Shown piece after piece: positions 1 through 7,022 of a DNA stretch of 11,805 bases. The notes below the pieces were generated by a model. It worked only from the letters and a program-made list of their open reading frames with translations. It was not told where the DNA came from and made no database searches. Each line of letters opens with the position of its first letter. The first letter of the stretch is position 1. Position numbers and translations under genes: made by a program. This stretch comes from Oscillospiraceae bacterium (GTDB taxonomy: Bacteria > Bacillota > Clostridia > Oscillospirales > Acutalibacteraceae), in the NCBI GenBank assembly GCA_003499325.1, contig DNIP01000113.1, forward strand, positions 518-12,322, in the 5' to 3' direction.

Positions 1-620
1 TTGATCTCGCCCTTATCGTTCAGGAGCGTGATGACGCGGAAGGAGTTGACGACGTTAGGGTTGATCTGGTTTAAATCGGGATGCTGCTTGATGCCGTCCT
101 CAATCAGGAACTGACCGTTTTCCTTGCACTGCTTGTAGAACGCATCGACGTCCTTAATCTCCTTGACGACGCATTTTGAGATACCGTGACCGCCCTCGCC
201 CTTGGTCTCTTTGGCGAACACGATGGTCTTGTCCTTGAGGAATTCTCTGAGGTCGTCAGGAGTGGATTTACGCAGGTTGATGAAATCGCGCTTGAGATAA
301 TCGCGGAACACCTCGTCGAAGATCAGCTTATCGCCTAATACGACGATGTACTCTTCATCATTGAGGTACGCCATCAGGCGGTAAAAGCGCTTTGCGGTCG
401 CGAAGGTCTTTTTCTCCTCATTGGTCGCGTCGATAAAATGTCCGCGGAAATAATCGGTGTAGCCCGTACCCTGCGTCAAAAAGTTCCACATCAGACTACA
501 CTTGATATAAAACTTGGATTTACCGCTCTGCTGCTGGATGATCTCGATGTGGCGGTTCATCCTCTCCTTGTTGATATCCTTGAATTTATTCATCAGCCAC
601 TTAGTAACTGACATTGCCAT
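1..620 (-). CDS. Sugar-transfer-associated ATP-grasp family protein (5' part only)
   Basis: The first 206 codons of a protein that continues beyond the left edge. The start at 620 is chosen because GGAGG lies 7 nt upstream; a second ATG two codons in is worse spaced. Visible features are an N-terminal helical region, then a glycine-rich ATP-grasp loop with a preceding lysine (KETKGEGGHGI, about residues 137-147). Next comes FLIEDGIKQHPDLNQI followed by NPNVVNSFRVIT (about 171-198), which resembles the family signature 'Q..HP.L..L.P.SVNT.R..T'. The family is found in cell-surface polysaccharide and envelope gene clusters and is presumed to make an ATP-dependent carboxylate-amine or carboxylate-thiol bond; the substrate is unknown. 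It lies downstream of, and on the same strand as, an alanine racemase and a CofE-like ligase, suggesting a shared amide-ligation job. The C-terminal catalytic half cannot be checked here. Confidence 0.75.
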   Translation of the reverse strand, partial: MAMSVTKWLMNKFKDINKERMNRHIEIIQQQSGKSKFYIKCSLMWNFLTQGTGYTDYFRGHFIDATNEEKKTFATAKRFYRLMAYLNDEEYIVVLGDKLIFDEVFRDYLKRDFINLRKSTPDDLREFLKDKTIVFAKETKGEGGHGISKCVVKEIKDVDAFYKQCKENGQFLIEDGIKQHPDLNQINPNVVNSFRVITLLNDKGEI

Positions 621-676
621 AAAATCGCCTCCGATTTCAGTAAATGATTGCGGGATTACAAAGAATAGAATTGAAC

Positions 677-720
677 GAGCGAAGCGAGAAACCTTCACCG
701 TTCACCATTCACCGTTCACC
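677..720. repeat. Heptamer tandem repeat with GAGCGAAGCGAG motif
   Basis: Positions 694-720 hold four head-to-tail copies of a 7-base unit, TTCACCG (second copy TTCACCA, last copy cut to six bases). They are preceded at 677-688 by the mirror-symmetric 12-mer GAGCGAAGCGAG. The array ends exactly at the stop codon of the alanine racemase gene. A degraded relative occurs at 1924-1974 and a related layout, with a different heptamer, at 6835-7022, so this looks like a dispersed intergenic repeat rather than a gene-specific signal. Confidence 0.7.
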
Positions 721-1880
721 TACTTGATATAGATTCTCTCATTATTCTTACCGATGCCGAGCAGAACTTCTGCGAGTCCCAGACCCGACGCGCGGGAGAA
801 GCGCCCGAGGCTGATACCGCCGCCGAGCAGGGTGACGGTGTCGGTGAGCTTAACGCGGTTATCGACCTTGACGCAGCACATATTCATGCCGATCTCGCCG
901 ATGATCGGATAACGCTTGCCGTTGATCTCAACGACTCTGCCGTAGTTGGCGTGTCCGATACCGTTATTGTAGCCGACGGGCAGCACCGCAATGCTGATCA
1001 ACTCCGGCGCCTGATACTCCGCGCCGTAGCCGACGTATTCGCCCGCGTTGATGTCCTTGATCTGCAGGATTCGGCATTTATAAGACATCGCAGGAGAAAG
1101 ATCGAGCTGTACGTCACGATAGGTCTCGGTCAGATGATACTTTTTCTGATTGCGTTTATCGCGCAGATCTCTGAGGCGATCCTTCACGCTGCTGCCGTAG
1201 GAGGACGGGCTGATATTGTAGCCGTACATGATCAGCCCCATACGGGTGCCGGTCGCGATATCGATCTTGGGGTGCGCTACCAGCGACACGCCGCTGCCCA
1301 GATGCACGATCGGGATCTCGTCGAGATTGATCAGCGAGGTCAGCTCCTTGAAGCGGCGGATCTGGTTATCATAATGCGGATCAAAGATACCCGCCGTCGC
1401 AAAGTGCTGATAGATACCCTCGAGGAAATGCGGCGAGCTGTTGATCAGCTGAACCGCTTCCTTGATCTCGCCCTTGTCCTTCAAACCGAGTCGGCTGAAG
1501 CCCGCGTCCACCTTGATATGCAGCTTGAAGCTGTGATTCACATCCGCTGCGAGCATCGCTCGTAAGTACTCGATATCCGGGATGGCGAGGGTCAGATCCA
1601 GATCTGCCGCCTCACCTAATCGCTCGATCGCGACAGGCTCCAGGCACAGAACGGGAACATGAGCGTTATACTTGCGCAGATCAAAGGCTTCCTCCAACGA
1701 AGACACGGCAAAATACCGCAAGCCGCCGTTATGGAGCGCCTTGACAGAGCGCATACCGTGACCGTAAGCGTCGCCCTTGACAACGCCGATATAGCTTTTA
1801 TACTCCGGATATTTCTCCAAGATCGCCCTGACATTATTGCTCAGGCGCGTGAGATTGATCTCTACATAGGAATCAGCCAT
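720..1880 (-). CDS. alr: Alanine racemase (PLP-dependent, divergent)
   Basis: A 386-residue fold-type III PLP enzyme, predicted to interconvert L- and D-alanine in the cytoplasm for peptidoglycan or another D-amino-acid-containing product. The start at 1880 (MADSYVEI) follows AGAGGA by 5 nt; an upstream in-frame ATG at 1946 has no such site and would add 22 unconserved residues made from repeat DNA. Visible motifs: PLP lysine K35 in VVKGDAYGHG, KVDAGFSRLG with R130, YQHFATAG (157-164), HLGSG (193-197), GTRMGLIMYG (211-220), and catalytic Tyr285 in VGYGAEY. Unusual points: the canonical CMDQ-like segment reads GMNM (331-334), and a charged insertion of perhaps 20 residues follows MYGYNISPS. 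Substrate could therefore be another amino acid (serine, for example). Its neighbours are an upstream CofE-like ligase and a downstream ATP-grasp protein. Confidence 0.85.
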   Translation of the reverse strand: MADSYVEINLTRLSNNVRAILEKYPEYKSYIGVVKGDAYGHGMRSVKALHNGGLRYFAVSSLEEAFDLRKYNAHVPVLCLEPVAIERLGEAADLDLTLAIPDIEYLRAMLAADVNHSFKLHIKVDAGFSRLGLKDKGEIKEAVQLINSSPHFLEGIYQHFATAGIFDPHYDNQIRRFKELTSLINLDEIPIVHLGSGVSLVAHPKIDIATGTRMGLIMYGYNISPSSYGSSVKDRLRDLRDKRNQKKYHLTETYRDVQLDLSPAMSYKCRILQIKDINAGEYVGYGAEYQAPELISIAVLPVGYNNGIGHANYGRVVEINGKRYPIIGEIGMNMCCVKVDNRVKLTDTVTLLGGGISLGRFSRASGLGLAEVLLGIGKNNERIYIK

Positions 1881-1923
1881 GATAATCCTCTTTGTTGATA
1901 CTTTGATAATCAAACCGTTTACA

Positions 1924-1974
1924 AAACGCGAAGCGTTTCCCTTCACCGTTAACCGTTCTCCGTGAACCGTTCTT
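1924..1974. repeat. Degenerate heptamer-type intergenic repeat
   Basis: A small palindrome AAACGC-GAA-GCGTTT (1924-1938) is followed by degraded TTCACCG/TTAACCG/TTCTCCG-like units. The structure matches the cleaner copy at 677-720. It fills most of the 100-bp gap between the CofE-like gene and alr. A small hairpin is possible, but there is no T-run, so it does not look like an intrinsic terminator and co-transcription of the two genes remains possible. Confidence 0.5.
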
Positions 1975-1980
1975 CGGATA

Positions 1981-2679
1981 TTATTTCTTCTTTCGAATTA
2001 AAACAATCGGAGTCGTTTCCTGACCCTGACCGCAGGGGTTGTCGGCGATCAGACCGTGGAGCTCCTCTTCACTGAGCTTGATATCGGAGGAGTAGCCCAG
2101 AACCTCCTGACCCAGATCGTTTGCGTCAACGATCATGCAGGACATACCGAGCTTTTCTTTGATTTCATCACAAACGCCGGAGGGGTTCTCGGGATTCTCA
2201 ATACCGATATCCCTGTACTCCGACCAGACATGATCGTAGAAGCCGTCCAGACCCGCGACCTCGGAGCCGACGATCTCATAGAAAACGCCCTTCTTGCCGA
2301 AGAGCTTGCATACGCCGCCCGCAAAGGACGCCCACAGCACCTTGGGCAGACCGACCTTGGTGATCGCGTACTGCATCTTGATGGTCTCGCCTACGCCTAC
2401 GCCGGTATCGGGGTGGGAAGCGAACTTGGACAAAAACTTTGCCCAAAAGCCGATCTTGAGCTCCTCGCGCTTGACGACTCTGCCCTGGCACAGCGCGATG
2501 ATCTTCTCGGAGGAGCTGACGATATCGCCCTCCTCATACAAGGGCTGTACATACTTTTTAAAGATCTCGATGTAATCCTCGCCCTGCTTGACAAAATGCG
2601 TCTTGATTGCGTGGCGCATATAGGTCACACCGTTGACGGTTATTTCAACGTTCTTGCCTTCATTTGCGACAAATTCCAT
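1981..2679 (-). CDS. CofE-like (F420-0:gamma-glutamyl ligase family) protein
   Basis: A 232-residue protein; its start is supported by GAGGTG 5 nt upstream. It resembles the CofE/FbiB-type ligase fold: GDIVSSSEKIIALCQGRVV (51-69) matches the N-terminal 'D.vvVs.Ki.A..eGr.v' segment. GSEVAGLDGF (138-147), MIVDANDLGQEVLG (182-195) and DNPCGQGQETTPIVLIR (213-229) match the C-terminal 'vDaNDlG' and 'NPlGQ..E.TPi..ir' blocks. Known CofE adds glutamate to coenzyme F420 using GTP, but Clostridia of this kind are not known to make F420. The reaction is therefore more likely amide-bond formation on another substrate. It is the promoter-proximal gene of the minus-strand set CofE-like, alr, ATP-grasp. 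Confidence 0.72.
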   Translation of the reverse strand: MEFVANEGKNVEITVNGVTYMRHAIKTHFVKQGEDYIEIFKKYVQPLYEEGDIVSSSEKIIALCQGRVVKREELKIGFWAKFLSKFASHPDTGVGVGETIKMQYAITKVGLPKVLWASFAGGVCKLFGKKGVFYEIVGSEVAGLDGFYDHVWSEYRDIGIENPENPSGVCDEIKEKLGMSCMIVDANDLGQEVLGYSSDIKLSEEELHGLIADNPCGQGQETTPIVLIRKKK

Positions 2680-2870
2680 AATTTCACCTCATCTGATTTC
2701 AAAAAGGTAGCATTTTCACAAAATATATGGTATACTGGTTTCTGCCATACAATATATACGAAATATCGGCTTTTCCGCTTATACACGCATATATGAGTAT
2801 TATAAGACAATTTCAGGAAAAATTCAACAGTAGAATTACCGATATTATCATTTTCACGCAAGGGATTATT
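2680..2870. promoter_or_regulatory. Divergent intergenic region between CofE-like gene and recD2
   Basis: A 191-bp A/T-rich gap between two divergent genes must hold promoters for both. Several TATA-like boxes are visible (TATACT at 2731-2736, TACAAT at 2748-2753, TATAAG at 2801-2806), but none has a convincing -35 box at 16-18 nt, so no promoter is assigned. The recD2 start has a modest Shine-Dalgarno (AGGG at 2861-2864). Confidence 0.35.
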
Positions 2871-5069
2871 ATGACTAATCACGAACAACTATTTGAAATA
2901 AACGGCGTGGTAGAGAACATCATCTTCCGAAACGAAGAAAACGGCTATACCGTGCTGGAAATCAGCGGTGACGAGGCGCTGATCACCGCCAACGGCGTGA
3001 TGCCGCTGGTCAATGCGGGCGAGAGCGTCAAGCTGTTCGGCACGTTCAAGAACCACCCCACCTACGGCGAGCAGTTCGCGGTATCGGCGTTTGAACGCAC
3101 CATGCCCGAGAACATGGACGGCATCCTCAAATACCTGTCGAGCGGCGCGATCAAGGGGATCGGCCCCTCCACCGCAAGGCGGCTGGTGCTGGAATTCGGC
3201 GCGGATACGCTGACTGTGCTCGAGAACGATCCCGAGCGCGTCGCAAAGCTAAAGGGTATCTCGCTGAAAAAGGCGCAGGATATCAGCGAACAGCTCAAAA
3301 GCGTGGTCGGCATCCGCGAGCTGATGATCTATCTCGCGAACTACTCCGTCAGCCCGAATGCCGCGGTGAAGATCTGGAAGAAGTACGGCAACAACGCGAT
3401 CGCACATATCGAAGAGAATCCGTATGTATTATGCGAGGAGGGGATCGGAATCTCCTTTGAGACCGCCGATATGATCGCCCTGTCGCAGAACACCCCGCAG
3501 GACGCGCGCATCCGCGTGCGGGCGGCTTTGGCGTTCGTCCTCAAGCATAACCGTCTTAACGGGCATACCTGTCTGCCACAGGATAAGCTGATCGGAGCGA
3601 CCGCGAGCCTTTTGGAGATCGACCCTGCCGCGTGCGAATCCGCGCTCAAAGAGATGATCGAGGATAACACCCTGATCCTTGACACTATCAAAGAGAAAGA
3701 GTGTATCTTTCTGCCGTCGCTGTATGACGGCGAGACCTATATCGCGGCGCGCATGAAGATGCTGCTGCGATTCCCCGCGCAGGCGATCGGCGGCGCGGAG
3801 GAAAAGATCGCCGCGATCGAAAGGGAAAGCGGTATCGAATACGCTGCCCTGCAAAAAAAGGCGATCAGCGACGCATTGACGACGGGGCTGTTGATCCTCA
3901 CGGGAGGCCCCGGTACCGGCAAAACGACCACCCTCAACGCGATCATCCGACTGCTAAAAGAAAGCGGGCAAAAGGTATCTCTCTGCGCCCCGACGGGCAG
4001 AGCCGCTCAGCGGATGACCGCCGTGACAGGCGAAGAAGCCAAAACCATCCATCGTATGCTCGAGGTGAGCTACGATATCGAGGACAAGCCCGTGTTCAAG
4101 CGCAACGAGCGCAATCTGCTCAACACCGACGCGCTGATCGTGGACGAGGTGAGCATGGTCGACACCGCCCTGCTCGAAAGCCTCATGCGCGCGCTGCCGC
4201 TCTCCTGCCGCCTGATCTTAGTCGGCGACAGCCATCAGCTCCCCTCCGTGGGCGCGGGCAACGTGCTGTATGACCTGATCGCGTCGGACACCATCCCCGT
4301 CGTCACGCTGAACGAGATCTTCCGCCAGTCGATGCAAAGCCTGATCGTCACCAACGCGCACAAGATCGTACAGGGCGAGATGCCCGACATTCGCATCAGG
4401 GACAACGACTTTTTCTTTTTGCCCGACTACAGTCAGGAGCATATCGCCGAAACGGTCGGCGACCTGTGCGCGAGACGGCTGAAGAATGCCTACGGCTATA
4501 ACCTGCACGAGAATATCCAAGTGCTCTCCCCTACCCGCAAGGGAATCTTAGGCACCTATGAGCTGAACAACCGCCTGCAAGCACTGGTCAATCCCAATCC
4601 CCCGCGCGGCGTGAAGGTCGGCTACTATACCCTCAACGAGGGCGACAAGGTCATGCAGAGCCGCAACAACTACGATATCACTTGGACAAAGGATGACGGC
4701 GAATACGGCGAGGGCGTGTTCAACGGCGATATCGGCGTGATGATCGAGGTCAACAACGCCTCCAAGGTCTACAAGGTGCGATTTGACGATCGCGTCGCGA
4801 CCTACGACAGCGACAGCGTCGGCGATCTGGAGCTTGCCTACGCCTGTACCGTCCACAAAAGCCAGGGCAATGAATTCGACTGCGTCGTCCTGCCGATGTT
4901 CCGCGGCGCGCCGCAGCTGATGTACCGCAATCTGCTCTACACCGCCGTGACCCGCGCCAAGAAGATGCTGATCATCATCGGCGACGAAAACGCCCTGCGC
5001 TATATGGTCGAGAACAACCGCCGCATCCTGCGCTACACGGGGCTGAAAACATTCTTGATGAGGGATTGA
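2871..5069 (+). CDS. recD2: RecD2-type ATP-dependent DNA helicase
   Basis: A 732-residue superfamily 1B 5'-3' DNA helicase of the RecB/RecC-independent RecD2 type, acting in DNA repair and replication-fork maintenance. The start MTNHEQ at 2871 gives the usual family length; the frame is open 48 codons further upstream, but that part is non-conserved A/T-rich leader. Domains: N-terminal OB-like region (1-80); helix-hairpin-helix repeats around IKGIGPSTARRL (94-105) and KLKGISLKKAQDI (126-138); Walker A GGPGTGKT (345-352); APTGRAA (373-379); Walker B DEVSMVD (425-431); GDSHQLPS (452-459); NEIFRQ (481-486); LSPTRKG (552-558); VHKSQGNEFD (661-670); and the C-terminal arginine motif YTAVTRAKK (690-698). 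comF follows after a single base, so the two are translationally close and likely co-transcribed. Confidence 0.95.
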   Translation: MTNHEQLFEINGVVENIIFRNEENGYTVLEISGDEALITANGVMPLVNAGESVKLFGTFKNHPTYGEQFAVSAFERTMPENMDGILKYLSSGAIKGIGPSTARRLVLEFGADTLTVLENDPERVAKLKGISLKKAQDISEQLKSVVGIRELMIYLANYSVSPNAAVKIWKKYGNNAIAHIEENPYVLCEEGIGISFETADMIALSQNTPQDARIRVRAALAFVLKHNRLNGHTCLPQDKLIGATASLLEIDPAACESALKEMIEDNTLILDTIKEKECIFLPSLYDGETYIAARMKMLLRFPAQAIGGAEEKIAAIERESGIEYAALQKKAISDALTTGLLILTGGPGTGKTTTLNAIIRLLKESGQKVSLCAPTGRAAQRMTAVTGEEAKTIHRMLEVSYDIEDKPVFKRNERNLLNTDALIVDEVSMVDTALLESLMRALPLSCRLILVGDSHQLPSVGAGNVLYDLIASDTIPVVTLNEIFRQSMQSLIVTNAHKIVQGEMPDIRIRDNDFFFLPDYSQEHIAETVGDLCARRLKNAYGYNLHENIQVLSPTRKGILGTYELNNRLQALVNPNPPRGVKVGYYTLNEGDKVMQSRNNYDITWTKDDGEYGEGVFNGDIGVMIEVNNASKVYKVRFDDRVATYDSDSVGDLELAYACTVHKSQGNEFDCVVLPMFRGAPQLMYRNLLYTAVTRAKKMLIIIGDENALRYMVENNRRILRYTGLKTFLMRD

Positions 5070-5070
5070 T

Positions 5071-5742
5071 ATGAATTTTGTCCGCAAGCTCACCGCGCTG
5101 TTTTATCCCGAGCGCTGTCCCTATTGCTCTGCGCTGATCGAAGCGACCGAGATCGCGTGCGAAGCATGCTATGATAAGATTCGCCGCAAGCACATTCCGA
5201 TCCCTAGCGGCGCGAGGGGCTTTCGCTGTATTTCTACCTTTGTCTACGACGGCAGCGTGCGCCGCATGATTTTGCGCTTAAAGTACCACGACCGCACCCA
5301 ATACATTCCGCAGATCGCCGCCCTGCTCGCAAGGGATATCGAAAACGCATACCGTGGCGAGGCATTCGACTTCATTACCGCCGTTCCGATGTACAAGAGG
5401 GATTTAAAGAAGCGCGGGTATAATCAATCCGCGCTGCTCGCCAAGGAGCTCGGCAGACTGCTCGATCTCCCCTATCGGGAAATGATCGACAAGATCAAGC
5501 GCACAAAGAAACAACACCACCTCAAATACCGGGAGCGCAAAACCAACCTCAACGGCGCGTTCAAGGTGATCGACAAGGATTCGGTCAAGGGTAAAAGGAT
5601 ATTGATGATCGACGATATCATCACCTCGGGCTACACCCTCGGCAACTGCTGTAAGGTGCTCAGCCGCGCAAAGCCCGCGCTGATCTGCTGTGCCACCATC
5701 GCCTCCGCGCAGAATAAATATCCCGAATCAACGGTGATATAA
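5071..5742 (+). CDS. comF: ComF family phosphoribosyltransferase-like protein
   Basis: A 223-residue ComF/GntX-type protein. The N-terminus carries a four-cysteine zinc-ribbon: CPYC (16-19) and CEAC (30-33). The C-terminal type I phosphoribosyltransferase domain has the PRPP-binding motif ILMIDDIITSGYTLG (177-191). Between them is KKRGYNQSALLAKEL (113-127), followed by QHHLKYRERKTNLNGAF (148-164), typical of this family. B. subtilis ComF supports DNA uptake during transformation, but homologues occur in many non-competent species and the general role is unsettled. The ATG lies one base after the recD2 stop, with its GAGGG site inside the recD2 end, indicating an operon. No clear terminator follows before the next promoter. 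Confidence 0.9.
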   Translation: MNFVRKLTALFYPERCPYCSALIEATEIACEACYDKIRRKHIPIPSGARGFRCISTFVYDGSVRRMILRLKYHDRTQYIPQIAALLARDIENAYRGEAFDFITAVPMYKRDLKKRGYNQSALLAKELGRLLDLPYREMIDKIKRTKKQHHLKYRERKTNLNGAFKVIDKDSVKGKRILMIDDIITSGYTLGNCCKVLSRAKPALICCATIASAQNKYPESTVI

Positions 5743-5753
5743 GCAATTTGATA

Positions 5754-5782
5754 TTGAAAACGGCAATAAACTTGTATATAAT
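5754..5782 (+). promoter_or_regulatory. SigA-type promoter for the MreB-like gene
   Basis: TTGAAA (5754-5759), a 17-nt spacer, then TATAAT (5777-5782), a near-consensus housekeeping promoter. It lies just after comF, and a strong AAGGAG site (5806-5811) sits 7 nt before the following ATG. The MreB-like gene can therefore be expressed independently of recD2-comF. Confidence 0.8.
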
Positions 5783-5818
5783 AAACGTGACAGAAACCAA
5801 TTCATAAGGAGAATACTA

Positions 5819-6832
5819 ATGGATATCGCTTTGGATCTCGGCACCGCCAATGCCCGACTCAGGGTTAACAATAACACAAACGCCATCGACCAGCCTTCGG
5901 TCATCGCGTATAATAAGGATAATAATACGATCCTCGCCGTAGGTGATGAAGCCTATGAAATGCTCGGCAGAACCTCGGCAAAGATCAACGTCGTGTTCCC
6001 GCTCGAGGGCGGCGTGATCGCCGAATCAGGTCTTGTGGAGGAGCTGGTCAACATTTTCATGGCGGAGGTCTGCACCAGCCGCGTCGTCATGCCGCGTGTT
6101 GTCGCGTGCATCCCCGGCGAGATCACCGAGGTCGAAAAGCGCGCGATCGTCGGCGCGATCTCGAGCTTCGGCGTCAGGCGCGTTCTGCTGATCGAAGCGG
6201 CGAAAGCGGCGGCGTTCGGCAGCGGCAGAGATATCATGTCGCCCCACGGCGTGATGATCGTCGATATGGGCGCGGGCACGGTCGATATCGCTGTTATGTC
6301 GCTGGGCGGTATGTCCGTCAGTAAAACGATCAAGACCGCGGGCAACAGAATGGATGAAGAGATCATCAAATACGTGCGCCGCAAGCACGGTCTGATCATC
6401 GGCAAGGCGATGGCGCGCTCCTGCAAGGAAGCGATCGCCTGCGCCGCAGAGGCGGACGAGAACAAGACCTTCCGCCTCAAGGGCAGGGATTCTCTACGCG
6501 GACTGCCCCGCGCGATGGAGGTCAACGCCGCCGAAATACAGGAAGCGATCGCCGATATCACCACCATCATCATCAACGCGATCGTCGATGTGCTCGAGGA
6601 CACCCCGCCCGAGCTGCTCGGCGATATCCAGATGGACGGCATCATGCTCACAGGCGGACTCGCTCAGCTCGACGGCATAAAGGAACGTCTTGAAAAAGAA
6701 ACGGGCATCTCGGTACATATCGCTCCCGATCCCTCCGACTGCGTGGTAGCGGGCTGCTTCAAGGCGACGGAATTCATCGAAGAAGCCGAATCCCAGCGCA
6801 GCACGCTCAATCCCTTGATGACGGTATATTAA
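5819..6832 (+). CDS. MreB/Mbl-family actin-like protein
   Basis: A 337-residue bacterial actin homologue, close to the usual 330-345 of MreB. Phosphate-1 motif DLGTANARLRV (6-16), phosphate-2 motif VDMGAGTVDIAV (148-159), YVRRKHGLIIG (185-195) and the adenosine motif GIMLTGGLAQLDGI (274-287) are all present. MreB-type filaments lie on the inner membrane face and guide side-wall peptidoglycan synthesis. It is divergent from textbook MreB: the 'EPMAAAIG' segment reads EAAKAAAFG (126-134), keeping the Glu but losing the Pro, and the nucleotide loops are Asn/Asp-rich. It may be a second, specialised paralogue (Mbl/MreBH-like) rather than the main MreB; no mreC/mreD follow, unlike the classical operon. 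It ends at an intrinsic terminator. Confidence 0.88.
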   Translation: MDIALDLGTANARLRVNNNTNAIDQPSVIAYNKDNNTILAVGDEAYEMLGRTSAKINVVFPLEGGVIAESGLVEELVNIFMAEVCTSRVVMPRVVACIPGEITEVEKRAIVGAISSFGVRRVLLIEAAKAAAFGSGRDIMSPHGVMIVDMGAGTVDIAVMSLGGMSVSKTIKTAGNRMDEEIIKYVRRKHGLIIGKAMARSCKEAIACAAEADENKTFRLKGRDSLRGLPRAMEVNAAEIQEAIADITTIIINAIVDVLEDTPPELLGDIQMDGIMLTGGLAQLDGIKERLEKETGISVHIAPDPSDCVVAGCFKATEFIEEAESQRSTLNPLMTVY

Positions 6833-6834
6833 TA

Positions 6835-7022
6835 GTTAGGAATGAGGAGTGAGGAGTGAGGAGTTTAGGTTACTCGCTTTGCTCGACAATTCAAATAATA
6901 AAATTAAACGCTTGCGTCTCTATCTCAGAGATGCAAGCGTTATTGTTATCTGTCTTTTTTCAATCAAAAAATCCACAGGATTATCCCACAACTCCTAACT
7001 CCTCTCTCCTAACTCCTAACTC
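6835..7022. repeat. Composite intergenic repeat bordered by inverted heptamer arrays
   Basis: The left border (6835-6868) is a run of GTTAGGA/GTGAGGA-type heptamers. The right border (about 6991-7022) is the same family in opposite orientation (ACTCCTA units) and runs into the stop codon of the SDR gene. Just inside the left border is TTACTCGCTTTGCTCGA (6870-6886), related to the GAGCGAAGCGAG motif at 677-688. The interior carries the transcription terminator. The inverted borders could form a long stem of roughly 28 bp, giving it a MITE-like layout of about 188 bp, but no target-site duplication is evident. Confidence 0.6.
6907..6960. terminator. Bidirectional intrinsic terminator between convergent genes
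   Basis: A 15-bp stem pairs 6907-6921 with 6927-6941, with one G-T wobble and a 5-nt ATCTC loop. On the plus strand T6955-6960 follows after a short gap; on the minus strand an A/T-rich stretch (TTTAATTTTATTATTT) follows directly. It lies between the plus-strand MreB-like gene and the minus-strand SDR gene and probably ends both transcripts. Confidence 0.75.

Noticed and set aside
677..720. Possible CRISPR array or telomere-like repeat
   Set aside because: Units are only 7 bases, without spacers or cas genes.
951..1565. Open frames antisense to alr, recD2 (4548-5093), the MreB-like gene (5953-6651) and the AMP-binding gene (10868-11569)
   Set aside because: All overlap conserved genes on the other strand, lack good start signals and look like products of third-position GC bias.
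2727..2870. Upstream N-terminal extension of recD2 by 48 codons
   Set aside because: It is A/T-rich intergenic DNA, not similar to RecD2, and the internal ATG at 2871 has a binding site and gives normal family length.
6971..6990. DnaA-box-like strings (TCCACAGGATTATCCCACA; similar TTATCCAACA near 8041)
   Set aside because: Each has an extra base relative to TTATNCACA, they are isolated, and nothing else suggests an origin.
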